Shown piece after piece: positions 53,602 to 62,316 of a stretch of 64,000 nucleotides of DNA (position 1 is the stretch's first letter; each line of letters opens with the position of its first letter). A program made the translations under genes and the position numbers. This DNA comes from Sinorhizobium numidicum (GTDB taxonomy: Bacteria > Pseudomonadota > Alphaproteobacteria > Rhizobiales > Rhizobiaceae), in the NCBI RefSeq assembly GCF_029892045.1, contig NZ_CP120368.1, positions 2,416,001 to 2,480,000 on the forward strand. The letters run 5' to 3'. The notes beneath the pieces were generated by a model. The model saw only the letters and a list, made by a program, of their open reading frames with translations. It did not search any database and was not told the origin of the DNA.

Positions 53602-53964
53602 TCAGGGGCGAGGTGCCGGGGGCATGATACCCTGGTAGTAGTCGCCTTCGCCGCCGCTCTGGTATTCATTCCTGTACCACTCGCGGTCTCTAGCAGGTGC
53701 GCTGCTGATGCTGCCCGTCGGCGCAGGATCCACGTAGTAGATGCTCCCAGTCGGCCTCGGATCGACGTAGATGCTTCCGGTAGGCGTGCGGTCGACATAG
53801 TACGGGCCCTCTACCATCGGCACAAACATTGACCCGCTGTTCTGAGTCCCCGGAGGATGGTGCGGGTCGACGCCGTGATAGAAGTTCGTCGCAAAGGCCG
53901 GCGCGGCTGCTAGGGCGGATGAAAGGACGAATGCGGCGAATGATGTTCTCAGAGAAACTCTCAT
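53602..53964 (-). CDS. Small secreted protein, paralogue B, with PTGSI repeats
   Basis: A 120-residue protein with a signal peptide nearly identical to paralogue A. The mature part begins TNFYHGVDPHHPPGTQN and holds three PTGSI repeats spaced 11-12 residues apart (DRTPTGSIYV, DPRPTGSIYYV, DPAPTGSIS). It ends YQSGGEGDYYQGIMPPAP. Paralogue A keeps one such unit, so the repeat expanded in B or shrank in A. It has no known domain and may be a periplasmic or outer-surface protein. Confidence 0.75.
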   Translation of the reverse strand: MRVSLRTSFAAFVLSSALAAAPAFATNFYHGVDPHHPPGTQNSGSMFVPMVEGPYYVDRTPTGSIYVDPRPTGSIYYVDPAPTGSISSAPARDREWYRNEYQSGGEGDYYQGIMPPAPRP

Positions 53965-54196
53965 GGCATTACTCCTGTGTCCGTTTCAGCATCCAGTCTC
54001 CCGGCGGATGCTGCGATTGTCAGCACACGGCCTCCCCACGCATGCGGACCTCACGAGCATAACTCGTTTTCCGTGCAAGAGTTCCTGGCCCCGCGCTTGT
54101 CGATCGGTCACGTTTGCTCATTCAATCGTGATGCGGATCCGGCAAATTTGCCTCTGCGCTGAGCTCACCGGCGTCCTCGCTGATCGCTCATGCAAA

Positions 54197-54216
54197 AGGC
54201 CCGCTCTCGCGGGCCT
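54197..54216 (-). terminator. Terminator of the chemoreceptor-cheW operon
   Basis: On the minus strand AGGCCCGC-gaga-GCGGGCCT is followed by TTTGC, 32 bases beyond the cheW stop. The T-run is short but position and stem strength fit a terminator. The remainder of 53965-54247 shows nothing else clear. Confidence 0.75.
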
Positions 54217-54247
54217 CGCAGGTGTTGGGCGCGAATTCGCTTCAAGT

Positions 54248-54712
54248 CTAGGCGGCCTGCGCCAGCTCGTCGGCAATGACCGTATCGAGGTTGAGGAAAC
54301 AGACCATCGACTTTTCGAGCGCGACGATGCCGCGGCAGAAGGCGCGCTGCGCTTCCGGAATGATTTCGGGTGCGGGCTGCAGGTCTTCGCTGCGGATCGT
54401 CATCATGTCGGAAACCTGTTCGACCAGCAGGCCGACGAGCTTGCCGTTGATGTCGGTGACGATGATCGCCGAGCGCTCCGACGGCTCCGTCATCTTCATG
54501 CCAAGGCGGCAGGCCATATCGATGACCGGAATCACCGCGCCGCGCAGGTTGATGAGGCCGAGCACATAGGATGGTGTGTGCGGCATCGGCGTCACCGGAG
54601 CCCAGCCACGGATTTCGCGGATCGCCATGATGTCGATGCAAAATTCCTGATCGCCAAGGTGGAAGGAGACGATTTCGAGATAGGCGCCTGACTGCTTGAT
54701 TGCGTTGCTCAT
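54248..54712 (-). CDS. cheW: Chemotaxis coupling protein CheW
   Basis: A 154-residue CheW. It links chemoreceptors to the CheA kinase. The conserved parts are YLEIVSFHLGDQEFCIDIMAIREIRG, PSYVLGLINLRGAVIPVIDM (the NLRG motif) and VGLLVEQVSDM. Its ATG comes two bases after the TGA of the receptor gene, so the two are translationally coupled. No cheA is in the window, so this is a stand-alone receptor-CheW pair. Confidence 0.95.
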   Translation of the reverse strand: MSNAIKQSGAYLEIVSFHLGDQEFCIDIMAIREIRGWAPVTPMPHTPSYVLGLINLRGAVIPVIDMACRLGMKMTEPSERSAIIVTDINGKLVGLLVEQVSDMMTIRSEDLQPAPEIIPEAQRAFCRGIVALEKSMVCFLNLDTVIADELAQAA

Positions 54713-54714
54713 GA

Positions 54715-56796
54715 TCAGAATTCTTCCCAATTGTCGCCGGACGCCGACGCCGATGGCGCGCCGCCCGATCTGTTGCCGAAAGCGCCCGCCAGCTTGCCCA
54801 TAAGGGCCTTGGCGGGGGATGGAGCCGGGCGGGTGGATGCCTGGACGGTCGCGGGCTTGCGAAGCGTCATCGACCTTGCGGAGACCGTGGCGCTTGCGCT
54901 GATCGAAGCATTTGGCTTGGCCGAGGTGCTCCCCCTGACCGAGGGTTGCGCTACTGATGGAGCCGCTGTTCGAACGGCCGCTTCGCTCACCTGCCCGTGG
55001 CGGAACTGGCCGATGAGCTCGCTGAGCTTCTCGGCATCTTGCGCGAGCGTGTGGCTCGACGCATTGGTCTGTTCGACCATGGCAGCGTTCTGCTGCGTCA
55101 TCTGATCGAGTTCGCCGACCGCGGTGCTGATTTCGTTGAGACCGGTCGACTGCTCGCGCGCCGCCATGACGATGGAGTTCATGTGCTCGTTGATGCATGC
55201 GACGTCGGCGCCGATGCGGCCGAGCGCGTCCCCGGTCGCCTGCACCAGCTTGACGCCGGTTTCGACCTCATTGCCCGAACGCGTCACCAGCGCCTTGATG
55301 TCCTTCGCGGCGCCGGCGGCGCGCTGGGCGAGTTCCCTCACCTCCTGAGCGACGACGGCGAAGCCCTTGCCGGCTTCCCCGGCGCGCGCAGCCTCGACGC
55401 CGGCATTGAGCGCCAGAAGATTGGTCTGGAAGGCGATCTCGTCGATGACGTTGATGATCTTGCCGATTTCATTCGAAGCAGCTTCGATGCGCGCCATGGC
55501 GGAGATCGCCTCGCCGACGATACGGCCGGATTCCTCGGCATTGGTGCGTGTGTCGCCGACCATGCGGCTCGCCTCTTCGGCGCGCTCGGTCGCGGCTTTC
55601 ACCGTGACGGTGATCTCCTCCAGCGCCGCCGACGTCTGCTCCAGCGATGCCGCCTGTCTTTCCGTTCGCCGCGCCAGATCATCTGCGGCGCTTCGCATCT
55701 GGTGTCCGTTCGATTCGATCGAAGCCGTGTTCTCCTTCACGGTCGAAAGGACGTGACTGAGCTGCTCGACCGTATTGTTGAAATCACGCCGCACCGTATC
55801 GAGCCCCTCCTCGAAAGGCTCGCGGATTGCGACCGCCAGATTGCCTTCGGCAAGCTGGTTGAGCGCGAGGCCGAGCGCATCGACCGCGGCCTTTATCCGG
55901 GCGACCGCTTGCTCGCGCTCCGTTTCCTGGCGCACGCGTTCCCGCTCCCCTTCCGCGCGGCTCGCCGCAGCGTTCTGTTCGAGCGCCCTCTTTTCGATCG
56001 CCGAGGCCCGGAATAGCTCCACCGACCGCGCCATCTCGCCGATTTCATCGCCGCGCCTAAGCGCTGCCACCTCGGATGCAAAGTCGCCCGAATGAATTCG
56101 CTGCATGCTGTCGCGAAGCCCGAGAATGCCGCGACGCAACGTATTTCCGTGAAACCAGATCAGCCCGAGCAGGGTCGCCATTGCCAGCAAGCCGGCTGTT
56201 GCCTGCAGCATGAACGCATTCCTCGACGCGTCCTGAGTCTCGACTATACGGGTCGAGGCGAGCTCGGCAGCGGCTTCGCCCAATTGCGCCAGAGCCGCGC
56301 CCATCCGCTCCCCGCCGCCGTCGATCGCATCGTCTATGCGCGCGAATTCGTCCGCTTGTGCGCCGGCTTCCACCAGCGTCTTCAGGTCCGCCTCGATCGC
56401 CTTGCGCAATTCAGCGAGGTCGGCGTCGAAGCTCGAAAGGATTTCCGGCCTGCCGAGGAGGCGCGCCAGCGCCTCGACATCGGCTTTCTTCGTATCGAGT
56501 ATCTGCAGCGAAGCCTTGATCCGTGCCGCACGCTCCGGCTGGATCCTACGTTCGTCGCGATCGACAATGGTGTCCATCGCCGCGAGCACCAGTTCGAGGC
56601 CGGCAAGCCGCATCTCCTCGACCGTCTTCATCCCGCGCTGGGCGATAACCGCTTTTTCAAGTGTTTCTTCCGAGCCGCGCTCCTCATACCAGCCGACGGC
56701 AAGCACGGAGCCGAAGCCGAGAAACGCGGCGCCCGCAAGCGTCGCCAGTCGCTGGCTGACCGAAAGGTTGCTCTTGACTGATGGAGATTTGTTCAT
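54715..56796 (-). CDS. Methyl-accepting chemotaxis protein
   Basis: A 693-residue chemoreceptor. First membrane segment about 20-40, a periplasmic helical sensor of about 150 residues, second membrane segment about 200-220 ([12 protein letters not shown]), a HAMP domain, a further HAMP-like module (about 300-350), and the cytoplasmic signalling hairpin with the tip [38 protein letters not shown]. The C-terminus, after a flexible Ser/Ala/Pro linker, ends DNWEEF, a CheR/CheB-binding pentapeptide-like tail. I start at MNKSPSV. The ligand is unknown. Confidence 0.94.
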   Translation of the reverse strand: MNKSPSVKSNLSVSQRLATLAGAAFLGFGSVLAVGWYEERGSEETLEKAVIAQRGMKTVEEMRLAGLELVLAAMDTIVDRDERRIQPERAARIKASLQILDTKKADVEALARLLGRPEILSSFDADLAELRKAIEADLKTLVEAGAQADEFARIDDAIDGGGERMGAALAQLGEAAAELASTRIVETQDASRNAFMLQATAGLLAMATLLGLIWFHGNTLRRGILGLRDSMQRIHSGDFASEVAALRRGDEIGEMARSVELFRASAIEKRALEQNAAASRAEGERERVRQETEREQAVARIKAAVDALGLALNQLAEGNLAVAIREPFEEGLDTVRRDFNNTVEQLSHVLSTVKENTASIESNGHQMRSAADDLARRTERQAASLEQTSAALEEITVTVKAATERAEEASRMVGDTRTNAEESGRIVGEAISAMARIEAASNEIGKIINVIDEIAFQTNLLALNAGVEAARAGEAGKGFAVVAQEVRELAQRAAGAAKDIKALVTRSGNEVETGVKLVQATGDALGRIGADVACINEHMNSIVMAAREQSTGLNEISTAVGELDQMTQQNAAMVEQTNASSHTLAQDAEKLSELIGQFRHGQVSEAAVRTAAPSVAQPSVRGSTSAKPNASISASATVSARSMTLRKPATVQASTRPAPSPAKALMGKLAGAFGNRSGGAPSASASGDNWEEF

Positions 56797-57049
56797 TGGC
56801 TGGCAGTCCATGGCAATGGACCCGCCTGCCGCAGGCGAGGTCCTCCGTTACGATCGATGCGGAAGGCCGGACTCGATCAAACCGGATGACCTCATGTCAT
56901 GTCGAAGTGGTGCACTTCTCCGCGCCGGTCGACACTGTCAAACAGACCTTAAACAATCGCTAATACATGGCTGCCAAGTTTGCGTGAAAGGCATAGGTTT
57001 CTCCTGTCCTTGCCCTTTCCTTGCCCGCTTGCGGTGCTATGATCCGATC

Positions 57050-57208
57050 ATGCGCACAGAAACGAAGAAATCGCTTACGCCTCTCGGCCTCGCACTTCTC
57101 GCGAGCGTGCTTGCGCTTGTCTTCCTCCTCGCCTTCCAAGGCTGGGTCGCCCACGGGGCCGACATCTTCCTGTCCTTCGCCCAGGCAGGCCTGTCCTGGT
57201 GCTTCTGA
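57050..57208 (+). CDS. Small single-span membrane protein
   Basis: 52 residues: MRTETKKSLTPLG, a hydrophobic segment LALLASVLALVFLLAFQGWV (about 14-33), and an amphipathic end GADIFLSFAQAGLSWCF. It is co-directional with the SCO1 gene 147 bases downstream. I do not recognise a family. The position and clean charge-hydrophobic pattern support a real gene. Confidence 0.6.
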   Translation: MRTETKKSLTPLGLALLASVLALVFLLAFQGWVAHGADIFLSFAQAGLSWCF

Positions 57209-57355
57209 AGCGGTATGAGGAAAAATGTGCAGCGGCTTTCCGCATTGATCTGATATACGGCTGCGGCAATTCTCCCCTTTGCGTTGGGCGCGGCGAAGCG
57301 GTATCACAACCCCACATTCAGTGACGGTCAGCCCGCAACAAAACCGGTAGCAGTG

Positions 57356-57955
57356 ATGAAATCCATACGCATCGTTCTCTGGGTCGCCATCCTCGTCATG
57401 GTGGCCGTCCTCGGCTGGCTCACCTTCGACATGACCCGATCGAAGCAGCAGGCGTCGTCCGGTCCCTTCGGCGTCCCGTTCACGCTGGTCGCCCAAAATG
57501 GCCAGCCGATCACCGAAAAGGCCTTCACCGGCAAGCCAACGGCGCTCTTCTTCGGCTTCACCCACTGCCCTGAGGTTTGCCCGACCACTCTCTTTGAACT
57601 GAACGGCTGGCTGGAAAAAGTCGATCCGGACGGCAGCAAGCTGCAGGCCTATTTCATCACCGTCGATCCGGAGCGCGATACGCCGGAAGTGCTCGGCCAG
57701 TATGTTGCCAACGTCTCCAAGCGCATCACCGGCATCTCAGGCCCGCCCGAGAAGGTCCTGGAGATGGTCAAGGGTTATCGCGTCTACTACAAAAAGGTGC
57801 CGGTCGACGAGAAAGAGCCGGACGGCGATTACACGATGGATCATACCGCGTCCGTCTTCCTCCTCGATGCGAACGGTGAGTTCAGCGGCACCATCGCCTA
57901 TGGCGAGAACCCGGAAACGGCCGTCCAGAAACTGGAAAATCTGAGCAGGGGCTGA
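57356..57955 (+). CDS. SCO1/SenC copper-binding protein
   Basis: A 199-residue membrane-anchored periplasmic thioredoxin-fold protein (anchor about 5-24). The copper-binding motif HCPEVCPT and the distal His in DHTASVFLLD (MDHTAS) are both present. It delivers copper to the CuA site of cytochrome c oxidase or protects thiols. It precedes prmA by about 100 bases with a terminator between. Confidence 0.95.
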   Translation: MKSIRIVLWVAILVMVAVLGWLTFDMTRSKQQASSGPFGVPFTLVAQNGQPITEKAFTGKPTALFFGFTHCPEVCPTTLFELNGWLEKVDPDGSKLQAYFITVDPERDTPEVLGQYVANVSKRITGISGPPEKVLEMVKGYRVYYKKVPVDEKEPDGDYTMDHTASVFLLDANGEFSGTIAYGENPETAVQKLENLSRG

Positions 57956-57981
57956 GCCTTGCTCCGGCCGATTTCAACAAG

Positions 57982-58000
57982 GCGCCGGCGAGACCGGCGC
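57982..58000 (+). terminator. Terminator after the SCO1 gene
   Basis: GCGCCGG-cgaga-CCGGCGC followed by TTTGCGTTT, 27 bases beyond the SCO1 stop codon. Confidence 0.75.
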
Positions 58001-58060
58001 TTTGCGTTTCCGCCGCTTTCATGATAGCCGCGGAGCAGACTGCGGCCGAAGGAAAAAACC

Positions 58061-58936
58061 TTGAGCGAGATACGACTTTTCGTCACCACCACCGAGAAAA
58101 GGGCGGAAGCCGTTCTCGACGTCATGAGCATGGTTTTCGTTGACGAAGACTATGCGATTGCGACCATGGAAATCGACGAGAAGCGCGATATCTGGGAAGC
58201 CTCGATCTACATGATGGCAGACGAGGAAGAGAGCGTGAAGGCGCGCCTTGGCGACGCGCTTGCAGCCGATTTCTCCGACCTTGCGATCGAGCGTGAGGTC
58301 CTGCCGGACATCGATTGGATCGCCAAGTCGCTGGAGGGGCTTGCCCCCGTTCGCGCCGGCCGCTTCGTCGTCCATGGCTCGCATGACCGCGACAAAGTGA
58401 AAACCGGCGAGATCGCCATCGAGATCGATGCCGGCCAAGCCTTCGGCACCGGCCATCACGGCACGACCGCCGGCTGCCTCGAGGTGCTTGCTTCTGTCGC
58501 GCGGACCCGCCCGGTCCACAACGTGCTCGACCTCGGTACCGGGAGCGGCGTTCTGGCGATCGCGGCCTGGAAACTGCTGCGCGTGCCGGTGCTTGCAACC
58601 GATATCGACCCGATCGCCACGAGCGTTGCCAAGGATAACGCCCGCCGCAACGGCGTCTCCACCGGCATGACCTTCGCAACCGCCCCCGGCTTCCACTCGA
58701 CGGCGTTCAGAGCCAGCGGACCGTTCGATCTCATCATCGCCAACATCCTGGCGCGGCCACTGATCAAAATGGCGGCGCAGCTCGTCGCCAATCTCGCTCC
58801 CGGCGGCTCGGTCATTCTCTCCGGCATCCTCGCCGAACAGCGCTGGAAGGTACTCGCCGCCTATAACGGCCAGCACCTCAAGCATGTGCGTACAATCTGG
58901 CGCAACGGCTGGGTCACGATCCATCTGGCCAAATAG
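58061..58936 (+). CDS. prmA: Ribosomal protein L11 methyltransferase
   Basis: A 291-residue SAM-dependent methyltransferase that trimethylates ribosomal protein L11. It has an N-terminal L11-recognition domain (residues 1-60), then the SAM-binding motif VLDLGTGSGVLAIAA (about 155-169) and NILARPL, matching the NIL motif of PrmA. The start is a TTG at 58061 with GAAGGA upstream. Also required for the motif GTGHHGTTAGCL. A strong terminator follows. Confidence 0.95.
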   Translation: MSEIRLFVTTTEKRAEAVLDVMSMVFVDEDYAIATMEIDEKRDIWEASIYMMADEEESVKARLGDALAADFSDLAIEREVLPDIDWIAKSLEGLAPVRAGRFVVHGSHDRDKVKTGEIAIEIDAGQAFGTGHHGTTAGCLEVLASVARTRPVHNVLDLGTGSGVLAIAAWKLLRVPVLATDIDPIATSVAKDNARRNGVSTGMTFATAPGFHSTAFRASGPFDLIIANILARPLIKMAAQLVANLAPGGSVILSGILAEQRWKVLAAYNGQHLKHVRTIWRNGWVTIHLAK

Positions 58937-59002
58937 CGGCGCAGCTTTACGGTCAACACCGCAGGCGTTCCTCGCGGCTCACAAAATTTCAGGCATGGAA
59001 AA

Positions 59003-59041
59003 CAAAAAGGCCGCCCAGTTCATCATGACGGGCGGCCTTTT
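59003..59041. terminator. Bidirectional terminator after prmA
   Basis: AAAAAGGCCGCCC pairs with GGGCGGCCTTTT around a 14-base loop, giving T-runs on both strands. It lies 67 bases after the prmA stop. Confidence 0.8.
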
Positions 59042-59464
59042 CGAAACAAAGGCGATGCCGAAGCATCGCCTGTTAGCCGGCTTGTGACCGACCGTGCCCG
59101 CGAGCCTGAGGAGGAGGAGCGCTCGAGCGGGCTTCTACCGTTCCGAAATTGGCCACCCTTGAGGGAGGAGGAGAACAGAATGACCAACTATTCTCGGAAC
59201 TGCAGCCTTTTGAACCACCGGATGTTCGTCCGTGTTCGTTGACCGGGCTTATAAACCATTATTCCGATAGAGATAGATATATTGCAGCATGGGTGCCATG
59301 CGCAGAGCGCATAAGTATGATGATTGGGCAAATGTCCGCTGCCGGCGGTGCGAGAGAGGTGACTGTTCATCGTCGGAACTCGCCCCTTTCCTCTTAAGCG
59401 GCCTTTCCGCTAACATGCCGGTCATCTCAGCCGCGGAATTCCGCCCATTTTACCGGAAATGTCC
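59042..59464. other. Leader or non-coding region before aminopeptidase P
   Basis: About 420 bases without a convincing long gene. It contains GAGGAGGAGGAG stretches at 59108-59119 and a second GGGAGGAGGAG before the 20-codon frame at 59180. An AT-rich section follows (59247-59290). A small RNA or leader is possible. Confidence 0.4.
59180..59242 (+). CDS. Candidate 20-residue small protein or leader peptide
   Basis: ATG follows the very strong GAGGGAGGAGGAG site by a short spacer, and a TGA ends the frame after 20 codons (MTNYSRNCSLLNHRMFVRVR). No recognised homologue and no downstream hairpin of the attenuation type. The case rests on the ribosome binding site alone. Confidence 0.35.
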   Translation: MTNYSRNCSLLNHRMFVRVR

Positions 59465-61300
59465 ATGTTTCAGTCTTACGAAGTCACCTCCACGCCTCAA
59501 TATGGCAAGGAGCGCACCGCCGCCCTGCGCGCCGCTTTCGCGCCGCTTGGCATCGACGGCTTCCTCGTGCCGCGTGCCGACGAGTTTCAGGGCGAATATG
59601 TGCCCGCCTCGTCCGAACGGCTTTCCTGGCTGACGGGCTTTACGGGTTCGGCCGGCGTCGCCCTCATCACCCAGCGTGAGGCGATCGTCTTCGTCGATGG
59701 CCGTTACGTCACCCAGCTCAAGGAGCAGGTGGACGGCAGCGTCTTTACCGGTGGCGATCTCATCGGCGAGCCGCCGCATGTCTGGCTGGAGGGCCACGGA
59801 CCAAAAGGATTCCGTCTCGGCATCGATCCCTGGCTGCACACGGCCGCGGAGGTTCGCAGGCTCGAAAAGGCGTTGGCCGCGATCGACGGCGCGCTCGTCT
59901 TTCTCGACCATAATCCGCTCGACCGGATCTGGACCGGACGGCCTGCCGCGCCCCTGGGCCGCGTGACGATCCAGCCGATCGAGCATGCGGGGCAGCTTGC
60001 GAAGGACAAGATCGCCACCATTGGCGCGGCCGTTGAAAAGGCCAAGGCCGCCGCCGTCATCCTCACAGACCCCTCCTCCATCGCCTGGACCTTCAATATC
60101 CGCGGCAGCGACGTGCCGCATACGCCGCATCCGCTCGCGCGCGCCATCATCCATGCCAGCGGTCGCGCCGAAATTTTCCTCGACAAGCGCAAGACCGGCA
60201 TCGAGCAGGAAGCCTATCTGACGCAGCTCGCCGATATCGAGGCTCCGGCCGGCTTCGACGATCGGCTGGCGGCGCTCGCATCAACCGGCTCGGTGATCGT
60301 GATCGACCCGGATCTTGCCCCCTTCGCGATCGGCGAACTGATCCGCGCCAATGGCGGCTCGGTTATCGAGTCCATCGATCCGGCTCGCCTGCCGCGCGCC
60401 CGCAAGAACGCCGCCGAGATCGCCGGTTCGGTCCGTGCGCATCTGCAGGACGGCGCCGCAATGGTCGAGTTCCTCGCCTGGCTTGATAAGACGGAGCCCG
60501 GCAGCGTCACGGAAATTGGCGCGGCGGAACGATTGGAGGCGACGCGCGCTACCGTCGGCGAGCGCATGCAGAATCCCTTGAAGGACATCTCTTTCGACAC
60601 CATCGCCGGCGCCGGATCGCATGCGGCGATCATGCACTACCGCGTGACGACCGACACCGACCGGCCGATCGAGGCGGGAACCATGTTCCTGATCGATTCC
60701 GGGGCGCAATATATCAACGGCACGACCGACATCACCCGTACGGTTGCCATCGGCGCGGTACCCGAAGAGCAGAAGCGTTTCTTCACGCTGGTGCTGAAGG
60801 GCATGATCGCCATCAGCACGGCGCGCTTCCCGAAGGGCTCGCGCGGCGTCGACCTCGACCCGCTCGCCCGGATCGCGCTCTGGAAGGCGGGCGCCGACTA
60901 TGCCCACGGCACCGGCCACGGCGTCGGCTCCTATCTCTCGGTGCACGAAGGACCGCAGCGCATCGCCCGGCTCGCCACGCAGGAACTCCTGTCCGGCATG
61001 ATCCTTTCCAATGAGCCCGGCTACTATCGCCCCGGTGCCTTCGGCGTCCGTATCGAGAACCTGATCGTCGTCCAGGAGGCCTCGGAAATCGAGGGCGGCG
61101 ACCTGCCGATGCTAGGCTTCGACACGCTGACCTTCTGCCCGATCGACCGGCGCCTCGTTCTCCCGGCATTGCTGACCGACGACGAGCTTGCCTGGCTGAA
61201 CACCTATCATGTCGAGACACGGGAGAAGCTGATGCCGCTGCTTGCCGACGACAACACGCGCGACTGGCTGAAGGCCGCCACCGAAGCGATCTCACGCTAA
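59465..61300 (+). CDS. Xaa-Pro aminopeptidase (aminopeptidase P, M24B)
   Basis: A 611-residue cytoplasmic peptidase of the long aminopeptidase P type. It has two creatinase-like N-terminal domains (about 1-310) and a C-terminal pita-bread metal domain. Metal ligands are readable in LIDSGAQYINGTTDITRT (two Asp), HGTGHGVGSYLSVHEG (His), ILSNEPGYY (Glu) and GVRIEN (Glu). I start at the ATG at 59465, six bases after GGAA; an ATG at 59459 directly abuts it. It releases N-terminal residues preceding proline. Confidence 0.93.
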   Translation: MFQSYEVTSTPQYGKERTAALRAAFAPLGIDGFLVPRADEFQGEYVPASSERLSWLTGFTGSAGVALITQREAIVFVDGRYVTQLKEQVDGSVFTGGDLIGEPPHVWLEGHGPKGFRLGIDPWLHTAAEVRRLEKALAAIDGALVFLDHNPLDRIWTGRPAAPLGRVTIQPIEHAGQLAKDKIATIGAAVEKAKAAAVILTDPSSIAWTFNIRGSDVPHTPHPLARAIIHASGRAEIFLDKRKTGIEQEAYLTQLADIEAPAGFDDRLAALASTGSVIVIDPDLAPFAIGELIRANGGSVIESIDPARLPRARKNAAEIAGSVRAHLQDGAAMVEFLAWLDKTEPGSVTEIGAAERLEATRATVGERMQNPLKDISFDTIAGAGSHAAIMHYRVTTDTDRPIEAGTMFLIDSGAQYINGTTDITRTVAIGAVPEEQKRFFTLVLKGMIAISTARFPKGSRGVDLDPLARIALWKAGADYAHGTGHGVGSYLSVHEGPQRIARLATQELLSGMILSNEPGYYRPGAFGVRIENLIVVQEASEIEGGDLPMLGFDTLTFCPIDRRLVLPALLTDDELAWLNTYHVETREKLMPLLADDNTRDWLKAATEAISR

Positions 61301-61510
61301 GGAGGCGGCCGCTGGTTTTCGAGGGCGCGGGAGGCCCGGCGGCGGGGGTTGGGGCTATAGGGGCAGCCGGGCCTCCGTTGGGAGGTTCGATGTCTCTACC
61401 AACAACGCCGTTATATGTACCGCAACGCACAGATGTAACCCGGAAATTTTACTGGATTACAAGCTCGGTTCGACAATCATCAGTTGATTCGACACCCTCC
61501 TCGAAAAGCG

Positions 61511-61536
61511 AAAAAGCCGGGCGAGCCCGGCTTTTC
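61511..61536. terminator. Terminator of the small secreted protein gene
   Basis: AAAAAGCCGGG-cga-GCCCGGCTTTT: a strong hairpin with A/T tails on both sides, just 4 bases beyond the stop of the minus-strand gene. It can also end transcription from the aminopeptidase side. The rest of 61301-61510 shows nothing. Confidence 0.8.
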
Positions 61537-61539
61537 CAT

Positions 61540-61779
61540 TCAAATTCCCAGCAGTTTCTTTGCCTCGCCGAGCGCTGCCTCCGAACCGGCATGATCGCCG
61601 GCCGCGTGCAGATCCTCGCCCTGCTTGCGCAACTGCTTGACCTTGTTCATGTCGGCCTCGGAAAGGGAGGCAGTCTGCAGGGCCGAGTCGATCGCGGCCA
61701 TCTGGCTGGGGCACGAATTGGCAAAGGCAGTCACAGGCGCCAGCGCCAGCAAAAGGGCAATCGAGATCCTGATCATCAT
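61540..61779 (-). CDS. Small secreted protein, unknown
   Basis: 79 residues with a signal peptide (MMIRISIALLLALAPVTAFA, cleaved near residue 20), then a helical, charged mature domain with a single Cys near its start (NSCPSQM) and the pattern LSEADMNKVKQLRKQGEDLHAAGDHAGSEAALGEAKKLLGI. It resembles short periplasmic helical-repeat proteins. Function unknown. Terminator immediately downstream. Confidence 0.75.
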   Translation of the reverse strand: MMIRISIALLLALAPVTAFANSCPSQMAAIDSALQTASLSEADMNKVKQLRKQGEDLHAAGDHAGSEAALGEAKKLLGI

Positions 61780-61805
61780 GGTTCACTCCTCCACAACCAA
61801 TTGAA

Positions 61806-61854
61806 AGTGCTACAGCAAATCCCTGCGCGTCTGATCGGACGCGCGGCGCTGTAG
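61806..61854. repeat. RIME-like half element (second hairpin only)
   Basis: GTGCTACAGCAAATCCCTGCGCGTC-tgat-CGGACGCGCGGCGCTGTAG. The first hairpin is absent. It sits upstream of the small secreted gene. The rest of 61855-62005 shows no gene. Confidence 0.7.
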
Positions 61855-62005
61855 GGGCGGTTGCCTCTCCGGCAACGAAATGATGATAGTCCATGGCTGG
61901 CCCCGACGCCAATGCCGGACGTGGAGCTCAGCGCAACTTACGCGCCGTCTTTCACTCTGCAGCCAGCGGCGGCGATGGGCCCCGCCCGGAGGAAATAAGA
62001 AAAAC

Positions 62006-62314
62006 CTACAAAACGAGGTGCCGGATCACCATCACCGCGGCCCAGCCGACAAGCAGCATGCGCAGCGTCGAAAAACGCATGCCGATGGCAAAGGCAACGA
62101 GCATCGACGCACCGACATCGAAGCCGCCATAGATGAAGGCCGGTGCCACGAGCGTCGTCAGCACCGCAGCCGGGACGGCGTTCAGCGCCGCCTCCAGGCG
62201 CGGTGGAATGTGCTTGAATTGGGTGATCAGCACATAGCCGCCGACCCGGGTTGCGAAGGTGGCGACCGCCGCGGCGATGATCAGGTAGATGAGATTGAGG
62301 TGCTGCGCATCCAT
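62006..62314 (-). CDS. azlD: AzlD-type branched-chain amino acid exporter subunit
   Basis: A 102-residue inner-membrane protein with three to four hydrophobic segments and the AzlD pattern ATFATRVGGYVLI and AALNAVPAAVLTTLVAPAF. With AzlC it forms a branched-chain amino acid exporter (YgaZH-like). It starts two bases after the azlC stop on the minus strand. The link to ilvBH and panB fits branched-chain metabolism in this region. Confidence 0.92.
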   Translation of the reverse strand: MDAQHLNLIYLIIAAAVATFATRVGGYVLITQFKHIPPRLEAALNAVPAAVLTTLVAPAFIYGGFDVGASMLVAFAIGMRFSTLRMLLVGWAAVMVIRHLVL

Positions 62315-62316
62315 GG

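Noticed and set aside
53439..53627. 62-codon plus-strand frame between the secreted paralogues
   Set aside because: No ribosome binding site, no recognisable family, and it overlaps the end of paralogue B on the other strand.
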